From Pieris napi (lineage: Eukaryota; Arthropoda; Insecta; Lepidoptera; Pieridae): a DNA stretch of 64,000 nt. The stretch covers positions 8,624,001 through 8,688,000 of the forward strand of contig NC_062254.1 of NCBI RefSeq assembly GCF_905475465.1, read 5' to 3'. The notes beneath the pieces were generated by a model. The model did no database searches. It worked only from the letters and a program-made list of their open reading frames with translations, and was not told where the DNA came from. The translations under genes were made by a program, and so were the position numbers. This document shows, piece after piece, positions 55,627-64,000 of the stretch; position 1 is the first letter of the stretch; the number at the start of each line of letters is the position of its first letter.

Positions 55627-56116
55627 TAAGACATAAACGATTATTAAGTAATCAAAGATCACTTTTTAGGTGACGTCTGACAACATTAATCCTGACAATA
55701 GACTAACTTCTAGGTTTTTGTTTACATTAAAACTTTCGATTTTTAATTTTATATGAATAATTGTAGCAGAAAATTAAATATAAGAATCTACAATGAAATC
55801 ATACTTGCACCAATGCGTGGATTGAGATAATATATCTTTATATTTATTTTTTTAACATTATTAACTGGCTATTTATTGTCCATAGTTGAAAATTATAACT
55901 ACATATATCTTATAAAAAAAAAACAATTACAATCAAGAGATAATTGTTTCTGCGTGCTTACGGTTATTACTCAGTAGGACTCGGATGGGTGGAGGTGCGT
56001 CGTTACTAGACTCGTGTAAATTTTTTTCGTAAACCACTTCACAAAAGAGAAAGACAAATCTTTTAAAAAATTGTCTCTTATTTTATTTTAAAAATATAAA
56101 AAAAACGTAGTGCCTT

Positions 56117-59100
56117 ATGGCTTCAATATTAAGACGTCCTTTAAGCCAAGCAATAAAAAAAGGAAATGTGTATAAAACTTCTTTTCTACAAAACAGCACA
56201 GATTCAAAAATATTAACATCAGTTTTTAAGGATTTAGAAGATTCAAATCATACAATTAATGAATTTGTGTGGCAAAACTTGGACAGATGGCCAGACAAAA
56301 CTTTTACAGTAAGTATTTTACAATTAATTATTAAACTGTTTAGTACTTGATATTTTGTAACCTATTTTTATGCAGAATGTCACATCTCTAATAGTCAATA
56401 GGAAAGTAGAAAATGTATGGTTTGTTTACGAATTTCAATACATTTCACAAAATCGTAAATCATTTTTTTTAATACATAAACGCAACTCAAGGTCCCACTT
56501 GACACCTACAAAATCAGTATCATCAAATTCAGCGACGGATTTCTAATTCGTTACCGTAATAATTAATGTTGCATATACTATTGATTTGTTCTAAATAATT
56601 TCGTTTATTATTAATTTTATATGGAACTAATACTGACTCTAAGTTTACTTATTAAGTTCTAATTGTTATTATTTATTTATAAAATAAACAATTTAATTTT
56701 CAACGACATAAAATATTTAATTTTCAACATAGATATATTATTAAATGATTTTTGCTGTGGTAATATAATATTAAAATAGCATGTTCTAGTGTTACTGTTT
56801 ATTAAGGTCTTATCAGGTTGGTACTTATGTCTATAAATTTGTTGCTTCATAGTTTTATATGTACAGTTACGACAACATATATAGACCAGGGTAGAAGCCT
56901 TTTTACTATCTACAACTTTGCCATTTCACTTTTTTCCATAGGATTTTTAGTTTTGCCGGAAATCGAGATTTTGACCCATAAAAACTCACCCCCTTCCCCT
57001 TCCCGACCTCAGATCGCCCAAAAATTATTTTTCCTTTAATTTTTATAATATTCTCCTCCTTTTCCAATGGTTTTCATCCTACTATTATTTTTTTTGGTTT
57101 GAAATATTATCGACCCTGGTGTAATAGCATATTTTCTAGTCCGTGATCTGAGAATTTAATTTGCTGTGAAGTAGTAATGTAAATTCTTCTTAAAAAACAA
57201 TTCTTTTTTTTTTGTAGTATTTAGTCGCTGGCTTTTTTTAGATTGAAAATATTCCATTTTCCTGTTGCTTTTGTTCATCGGTTACTTGCTAAAAACCAAA
57301 TTTTAATGTTCATTTATAATTAATTTATAATAAGAAGGATATATAATATATTATATATATATCTACCAAGTTGTCAATCAAAATTTGGCCGCTAGTATTT
57401 TTAATTTAAATGGGAAAAAATTTCGTCCACTTGTTTTTAAATATAAAATATCGTCTACATTACGGCAGTTTACATAAAGATTTAAAAAAATCACGATTTC
57501 CGTTTCGCACAGGTAAACAGGTATGATTTCGATACATTTATACCTTTTTAACGTACATTTATTCATTATGTAACATCAAATTGAAACTATTTTTTGTCTA
57601 TTAATTATCATATATAGTTGCCTATTTAAAATTGGCTGCAAAAAAGGGTTACTGGCTGTTAAAGATGATAAATATTTAAGGTAGAGTGAAAGAGAGCTAA
57701 TGCGTAACACCATTAAACAAGGAAATATAATTTTTTTTGCATCTTATCACGTACTAACAATTACAATAATGAACCATTAAACTAAAATAATACGTTGAGA
57801 AAAAAAATCTCATGTCAAATAGATAGCCATAACGCTTAGAAATATGAAGAAAAAGTTACTTCCAAGTTTTTGTACTTGGAACCTTGAATTTAATGGGTTT
57901 ATTTACTAGAATATGCTTCTGATAATTCGGAAAAATATTCATTTCTTCAGCTGTCTATTCCTCGATAGATGGAGAAATTAATAATAAAATATCCTCTTTT
58001 TTATTATGAATTCATTAATATTTTCAGGAGTGTGCAACCACAGGCCACGGATATACATACGCACAAACACATCGTATGTCGATAAACTTTGCTGCGTCAC
58101 TCCGGACGAAATTAAAGTTGAGGAATGACGACACAGTCGCCATAATACTACCGAATGTTCCAGAATATCCCTGTATTTCACTGGGAATATTGGAAGCTGG
58201 GTGTATAATCAGTATGCTGAATCCTGCGTACAGCACTCGTGAGTTTTTTAACATTTATCCGTAAATCAGAAATTATATATTACTAGCGGACCTGGCGAAC
58301 ATCGTTCCGCGTTAACTTAAGTTAAACTTAATTTAGGATTTCATTAAGGTAATAACATTAATACAACATTTTTTGCAAATACGGAAATGTTCTATTGCTT
58401 GCCATTGCGAAAAAGAATGGCAGTTTTACACATTAGGCCTTTACTCTCTAGCGCCAATATTGCGATACTGCAAGTTAAAGCACTTTCTGATATAAAACAT
58501 TTTTTGTTTTGTTATGCGGCGCAAGAAAAAAGTGGTAGGTTTATTTTTCCTAGGTAACACCGAAAATGAAAAACGGCTTAATGTAGAAAGTTGCCAATAC
58601 TTTTATTGATTTCGAAGTAATCTCCGTTCCTCTCTACACATCGTCGCATTCAATGGAATTACTGAGAAAAGCAGTGAGCCCATTCTCTTCAATGGCATTT
58701 TCTTACGCTTTCACCGCATCTTCAGAGCTCGTAAAGCAAATACCTTGAATTATATCTTTAGTTCTTTTGAATAAATGAAAGTCGCAGGGCGCCAGGTCAG
58801 GACTGTATGGTGGATGACTCATTATCTCGACACCTGCCATAGTCAAATATTCAACAGTCCGTTTTGCGGAGTGCGCTGAAGCATTGTCGTGGTGAAGGAG
58901 GATCCTGCTTCGAGGGCGCTGCTGTCGAATTTTTTCCAAGACAACAGGCAAACAGCGATTGACATACCAGTCTGCAGTAACTGTCCTTCCACCTTCTAGT
59001 TCTAGTTGGCCGATCCTCGAAAGTCACCACCGTTGAACTTATCTAACATTTTGCGACACCAGTGCGAAACCATGCGAAGGTGTTTCTGGTCGTCGGTTAA

Positions 59101-62100
59101 AGTATGAGGAATCCATCTGGTACAAAGCTTCCTGACGCCTAAATGTTCGTGTAATATTATTTGAACTTGACTCATACCAATGCCTAGGCTTGCCCGTATC
59201 TGCTGATAGTTCACTCTCTAATCTTCCTCTACAAATCCATACGTCGCACAGCACTGATAAATAGTGGCACGAGATGGGGCTTCATTAATAAATGCTAATC
59301 GCAGCCTATCATAGCTTTGTTGTTGAGTAAGCCCACAACGCTACACTTTTTGGAATGGGTAAAAAATGTTAAACTCGCGTCAGGACACGAGACCTGATCG
59401 AAAATTCGTAAGACGGATGGAGAGTAGACAGCTGGCGCGGCGTATTTAATGTAATATAAATTGTCATGTTTGTGTACGATAGCGCAATAAATAAATATTG
59501 TTTTCTACCACATAAATGATAGTACTTTTATACTGATAATTAAAGCAATTCGTGCAAAATTAGTCCCTAACCATTCCAAAATATCAAAAATGCACAACGT
59601 TAATATTCAAGTTTTCACTTCTGCCGGCACTCCCGGAGTGCAACCCGTCAAATTTTTTTTTAATTTTCATAGAATCATAAATTAACTTCAGCTAATCTTT
59701 ACCACGACGTTCATTGACTTAGGTGGTACGAAGTTTGCCGGTTCAGTCATATTTGTGTTTGTTTTTTATATTTTGATGCCATCTTTATAAAAAGATATAG
59801 ACTAAAACATCTCCCGCCATAACGCTTATTGTAGTCGATGACAATGAAATGTCAACGGCCATTCATGTCATCACTGTTACTAATATTATGGTAGGGGAGC
59901 CCACGATGCTAAATGGGGATTTACTCGAGCGTCGTAGAGACCTATTGGGATGCAAAGCTTAGATAATAAGAAGAAAAAAATGTTAAATGATATATACCTT
60001 TTCATCGGTGGGGGAATCGGCTATAGATTGTTAAATATGTAAAAAAAAAACTGTTGCATGGACATCCTCGAGCGCGTCAGATATTAATAGCATCAATGCC
60101 CTACGTATTTTTAATAATGTACGTATGTTAATCTGATCGCTTGCATGATGCGGGTGGTTGTAATAAAGGGTTGAAAATGAAAAAAAATAAAAATTATCGA
60201 GCGCGTCAGATTTTCTAAGGGAGTGTTAAGTGCACCAAAAAAAAGCTCTCATTCACTAATCTGACGATTTCGATGGGACGCAAACCCACGGCCATTTTCA
60301 TAATTTGCAAAAAAAAATCGCAATTTTGAAATACTCAAGCGCGTCAGATTAAGATATATGTGGTTCATCTTTATGTTCTAAACGTACTGTCTTATAATCT
60401 GACGATTATCTAGAGGGATTCGCCTGATCTGACATTTTTTCACAAAAAAAATTCACAAAAATTTAGAAAAACGGTTCACCTAAAGGGCCATCCCTGCAAC
60501 TTCCCGCTAATTCTATTCCTGGGTGCTTAAAATTGATATTTTGAGCTCGCTGAGTTCAAAGAAATAACATTTCTATGCATTTGAGCTCTCCCAGCTCGAA
60601 AGTCTGATAGAAGTTTCATAGAACACTATTTTTGGAATTTTCAAACCGCAATAACTTTTGAATGGATCAAGCAATTTTCACGCGGTTGGCGGCATTCGAC
60701 GCAGTTTTATCATCATCATAAGTAATTTTGCAATTTTAATTGATCGAACCACAAATTTCGGAGTAATCCCGAAAAAACACTTTTTCGGGTTTCTTTCGTT
60801 CACGATATCTCTCGAACTAATCAACCGCTTTTGACCAGCTTGGTGGCGATCGACGTGGTTTTTCAAGCTCAAAGGCGGATTAGTTTTTGAAGTTGATCGA
60901 TAAAGAAACCACTTAAAAAAAAAAATATTTCTTATTTTTTTAAGGTTTTTCAAAATTTCTCAAAATCTATCGGTCCGAATAGGTTCAAATTTACAGGAAA
61001 TGTAATTTTGAGGGAAATATTTAGAACGCCGTTTAGTAGATTCCGATCGGTTTAAGGAAATGTGGGCATCATGCAGCTGCACGCATTTAACTTTATCGAC
61101 GAATTTTTGTTATTTCGGCTTGCGGAAATCGTCAGATTATATATTTTTCATTATTCTTGAATTATTTCCTTCAAAATAAAAAAAAATTAGCTACGCTCTA
61201 GAATGTCGAGATGACGTTTTTTTTTACAACTTTGTTGCCCTCCCCTTTTTTTCCGTCACTCTCAAATTGTCAGATTAGTGGAATATACACTTTTTAGGAT
61301 GTAATTAACTCACCCTACCTTAATCTGACGCGCTCGGGAATTTATGATGGTCAATTTTTTTTTACTAATCTGATTCTGTCTCCTTCACGGGCGGCCTTAT
61401 ATATGGGCCTCATATTTTGTGGAGGTACTTAACCGGGTACAAGGTATCCCCCTATATATTAATCTGCCGCGCTTTAGTAAATCCCGAAATCCCCTCTTGG
61501 GCTCCCCTACCATAGTAAAAGATCTATTAGAAATACACCAAGTTTCATATCTAAGTTTTTTTATAGAAGTACTTTATTTTAAATTGTATTTTTATTACTA
61601 ATTTCTCAAATTTATGAATAATAATTGTATAGCACAAGTAATGTTCACGGAAACATTATCTATAGTAATAGTCTAAAGTACAATGAATAAGACTATTAAA
61701 GCATACTATGATTAAGGAAATTCAAATGGGGCATGGTACAGTGTGTTTGTATATTAAATATTATTTTAATATACATACATAATTTGTTATGTTAGAAATT
61801 CACCACGAATTCTACTCAGGACCTTGTTGTATACAAGCGACGAGGATGGCGTTTAGCTTTATAGTCATTATGCTTTTATTTATTTATTTACAAAAGCTTG
61901 CCAATGCTCGGCGCACTGATTCATTGTTTAAATCTTCCTCATGCATCACTAGATATTGGACTCTACAAGTTTTCTCTAGAACTCATAGTTGTCAAATAAA
62001 TTTCGACACTCAACTTTGCATTTATTGTTACATGCGCACATAGAAAGTCCATTGGTGCACAGCACATCTAACCTATGACCTCAGGGATGGGAGTCGCACG

Positions 62101-63361
62101 CTGAAGCCATTAGGCCAACGCTGCTCTCTATAATATTAGTATATTAACTATAATAAATTAACAATTTCAGATGACTTACAACGCCATCTGGAAATTATAA
62201 AATGCAAAGCGATTGTATCATCAAAGCTATCGTATCCGAACATCGCAGAGGCCCTGAACTCTATGCAGAAGAAACTACCTGTTATACTAATAGACAACGA
62301 TGAGCTACCAGAGACAACAATAAGATTCTCAGAGTTCGCCAATGACTTGAATGTTGATGTGGACTGTTTGAAAGCCGTGAAACGGAGTGCAAAAGATGTC
62401 GCCATTATGCCTTTCTCGAGCGGTACAACAGGTTTTCCTAAAGCCGTTGTTTGCACTCACAAATCTATTGTGGCCTTTAACAAAGCCACACTAGATCCGA
62501 ATGTTATTCCTGTGGAGGAGGCTACAGGTAATATTTTCAGTTAAAAATCACTAGTCGCTATCTAATAAAAACCTACTAGGTTTCCTTTAAACATAATAAC
62601 GTTTTAATAAACATTAATGATTATTTGAATTGGGAAATGGGGATAAAGTATGCAGTGGCGCAGCAAAGCTGTCTCAACTTTAAGAACAATGTACCAACAA
62701 AAAAAATCGCTAGCATAAAAATTTATTTTTCAGGGATTCCTCCACTAGCATTAGCTCTATGTAGAATTCGGGGATTTCCGCAAAAGAGTCTGACGGTGTT
62801 GTGGGGGATTCCCTGTCCCATACATCTTTGACGTCTCAATTGCAACATTTCTCATTTGTTTCGTGAAGTGTATGTGTTATGTGTGTGTTGTGTATGTGTT
62901 GTGTTTGGTCGGCGTGAATTGTTAAACGTGTATTATTCTATAGTAATAGATAATATTCTCTAGATTTTTTAAAGTTTATTTTAGAATAGGATTTTACAAA
63001 ATCACTTCCAAATCTTATGATTGCACTGAAATTGTTCATGACGGTTTGCGTGTCCGTAGCTTCATGTGTATCATCAAAGAGATTGTTCATAAATATTTTA
63101 TGAAATGTCACACGAGCGACATACATTATGGATTTGGGTTCCAGAATTGCATTTCACTTAAGGTTATATTAATTTCAGCGAATTATCAATCAGTGATGCC
63201 GGGAGTGTTGCCATTTTTTCACATATTTGGCTTCAACGTGTTTATGTTGAACTTGTGTTTGGGTGGTAAACTGGTAACAATAAGTCAGTTCAAGCCTGAA
63301 GTTTTTCTGGAGACCCTGGTCCGACATAGGGCCCAATACATGTACGCTGTTCCACCTATGA
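56117..63361 (+). CDS. Acyl-CoA ligase, 4CL/luciferase-like, copy C (cut by window end)
   Basis: Exons 1-4 are visible: 56117-56308, 58028-58238, 62171-62527 and 63179-63361, with the same phases as copies A and B. Together they give about 314 residues, from the basic N terminus (MASILRRPLSQAIKKGNVYK) through SSGTTGFPK to exon 4. Exon 4 is one codon shorter: NVFMLNLCLGGKLV here against NVLMMNLMCVGVKLV in copy A. Other differences are Pro for Ala and Gly for Arg in the N-terminal peptide. Exons 5-8, with the TGD and catalytic-Lys motifs, would lie past 64000, so whether the gene is complete cannot be told. Intron 2 (3.9 kb) carries a Helitron, a mariner and the 1.6-kb element. Confidence 0.85.
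56371..56545 (+). repeat. GAATGTCACAT-family repeat, intron 1 of copy C
   Basis: Same orientation as 594-813 and opposite to the one in copy B at nearly the same distance (about 70-90 bp) after exon 1. Copy A lacks it. Confidence 0.65.
56884..57121. mobile_element. MITE, 238 bp, intron 1 of copy C
   Basis: Ends GACCAGGGTAGAAGCC and CGACCCTGGTG, inverted over about 9 bases, flanked by TA (56882-56883 and 57122-57123). Copy B near 40930-40950 reads through without it. The inside is C-rich (CACCCCCTTCCCCTTCCCG). Confidence 0.75.
58283..58565 (-). mobile_element. Helitron-like element, 3' part, intron 2 of copy C
   Basis: Plus strand starts CTAGCGGACCTGGCGAACAT. It is the reverse complement of the 3' half of 22521-23066 (for example GCCAATATTGCGATACTGCA). 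It is interrupted on the right by the mariner element. Confidence 0.65.
58570..59370 (-). pseudogene. mariner transposase, internally deleted
   Basis: On the minus strand it reads, in shifted frames, SYDRLRLAFINEAPSRATIY (HTH part near 59300), QIRASLGIGMSQVQIILHEH, CRKMLDKFNGGDF near 59030, then GRTVTADWYVNRCLPVVLEK and LLHHDNASAHSAKRTVEYL to HPPYSPDLAPCDFHLFKR near 58780. The second and third catalytic Asp (HHDNA and SPDLAPCD, mariner D34D spacing) remain. The segment with the first (TGDE block) is deleted between KFNGGD and the later part, and a stop follows. A full mariner transposase has about 345 residues. Element ends were not fixed. Confidence 0.88.
59371..59888. other. Intron 2 stretch of copy C
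   Basis: From about 59680 it aligns with copy B 42700-42900 (AATTAACTTCAGCTAATCTT, GGTGGTACGAAGTTTGCCGG), itself the 3' remnant of a Helitron-like repeat. The 300 bp before that are unassigned. Confidence 0.45.
59889..61512. mobile_element. 1.6-kb element of unknown type, complete copy
   Basis: 1624 bp with ends TGGTAGGGGAGCCCA and TGGGCTCCCCTACCA (15-bp inverted repeats) and TA on both sides (59887-59888 and 61513-61514). Copy B near 42910 shows the empty site (TGTTACATAGTAAAAG). The longest ORFs are under 100 codons and not recognised. Motif GTCAGATT or its complement occurs about ten times, several times within CGAGCGCGTCAGATT. Confidence 0.88.
62030..62135 (-). mobile_element. SINE family 2 head before exon 3 of copy C
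   Basis: Minus-strand head GAGAGCAGCGTTGGCCTAAT, GGCTTCAGCGTGCGACTCCC, then GGACTTTCTATGTGCGCATG. The body is lost, as in copy A. It ends about 35 bp before exon 3. Confidence 0.75.
62528..63178 (+). other. Intron 3 of copy C
   Basis: Only 651 bp against 2.2-2.6 kb in copies A and B. It contains a GC-richer piece at 62735-62835 (TTCAGGGATTCCTCCACTAG onward), a TGTGT-rich stretch at 62865-62910, and an unassigned piece at 62950-63125. None matches intron 3 of A or B by eye, so much of it has been replaced. Confidence 0.45.
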
Positions 63362-63419
63362 GTAAGTTCTTTTTAATGTATATTACAAATATTACATATT
63401 ATAGTATTATTATATTTGT

Positions 63420-63785
63420 ACATAGTGGTGGTTTCATATTATCGGGAACAGTATGTATTAATTTTTACAACAAACTCCCAAGCGAAATTAGAGAATTATC
63501 ACTGATTAAAATCAAAACTCTCGTTAAACTTAAATTAATCAATAAAGCTTTTTATAAATTTGACGAATATTTAAATAATCCAATCCTTGGTTATTGATTT
63601 GCTCAACTTTAAACAATTTGTATGACTTAACTTTGACTTTTAATTTCTTGCCAGTTTTTCTAGCCCGCTTTACGCCCTTGAACTGGTAGTAAATGTAAAT
63701 TAAAAAAAAACATATTTTCTGTTGACGTTCATAAGTGTACCTATACGAATTAAATTATTTTGAGTTTGAGTTTGAGTTGAATAAA
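63420..63785 (+). mobile_element. Non-LTR retrotransposon 3' end, intron 4 of copy C
   Basis: C-terminal ORF2 remnant KLPSEIRELSLIKIKTLVKL, then a 3' UTR with TTGACGTTCATAAGTGTACC and an end in repeated GAGTTT (GAGTTTGAGTTTGAGTTGA). Same place and family as in copies A and B. Confidence 0.75.
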
Positions 63786-63875
63786 CTATACTTACACCAC
63801 GAATTTAAATAAATTATGTAACAAAATATACATAACAATACACCTACATATAGAACGTACGACTATATATATTTA

Positions 63876-64000
63876 CAGTCAAACCTGTGTAAGTGAAAAC
63901 TGGGTAAGCGAGAAAACTCTATTAATGAGAGTATTTACCGGGTCCCCTCATTTTGCCCTCCTAAAACCTGTATAAGTGAGAAAAATGAAACCTGTATAAG
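63876..64000 (+). repeat. Possible DNA-transposon end, cut by window
   Basis: CAGTCAAACCTGTGTAAGTG follows TTA. The words AACCTGTATAAGTGAGAAA and close variants are repeated three to four times to the end of the window. Such CAG ends with subterminal repeats occur in pogo/Tigger-like elements, but no second end can be seen. Confidence 0.35.

Noticed and set aside
62700..62830. Possible extra exon after a TTTTTCAG acceptor in copy C intron 3
   Set aside because: Copies A and B join exon 3 to exon 4 in frame without it, and no homologous sequence is present in their introns.

Overview
The window looks like a piece of a moth or butterfly (Lepidoptera) nuclear genome. It is AT-rich, its genes have short exons with GT-AG introns, and introns and spacers are crowded with repeats of lepidopteran type: tRNA-derived SINEs, Helitron-like elements ending in GCCGGGTCAGCTAGT or similar, PIF/Harbinger MITEs with TAA/TTA target duplications, mariner, and 3' tails of non-LTR retrotransposons. 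Species is not assigned; everything here was read by eye, with no database search.

Layout. (1) 1-1894: a 127-bp tandem repeat with short TTAGG-type telomere-like runs, then a 637-bp PIF/Harbinger-type element carrying a MADF-like ORF. (2) 1895-5764: a complete four-exon gene for mitochondrial genome maintenance exonuclease 1 (MGME1), 400 aa. (3) 5765-8324: its 3' side, with one TA-flanked MITE holding long G runs. (4) 8325-14047: a 5.7-kb composite transposon with matching terminal inverted repeats, broken inside by an inverted duplication and a decayed DIRS-like retrotransposon (reverse transcriptase, RNase H and the start of a tyrosine recombinase, minus strand). (5) 14048-16150: no recognisable gene.

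(6) 16150-64000: a tandem array of three closely related genes, all on the plus strand, for an ANL-superfamily acyl-CoA ligase of the 4-coumarate-CoA ligase/luciferase-like type. Copy A (16846-37585) and copy B (40410-52356) are complete with eight exons each and identical intron phases, encoding 563 aa. Copy C (56117-63361) shows exons 1-4 before the window ends. All exons seen are open and carry the expected adenylation motifs. The proteins have a basic, mitochondrial-type N terminus and lack a C-terminal SKL-type peroxisomal signal.

The copies differ mainly in introns. Copy A is swollen by a 2.1-kb PIF/Harbinger element (its empty site survives in copy B), SINEs, Helitrons and a 665-bp foldback. 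Copy B has two tandem arrays (about 142 and 130 bp units) and a MITE whose empty site survives in copy A. Copies B and C each hold a copy of an unfamiliar 1.6-kb element with TGGTAGGGGAGCCCA ends and a repeated GTCAGATT motif. Older repeats, such as a SINE next to exon 3 and a non-LTR tail after exon 4, sit at matching places in the copies and so predate the duplication. This makes the array a natural record of insertion order. MGME1 and the ligase array are simply neighbours; nothing here shows a functional link.
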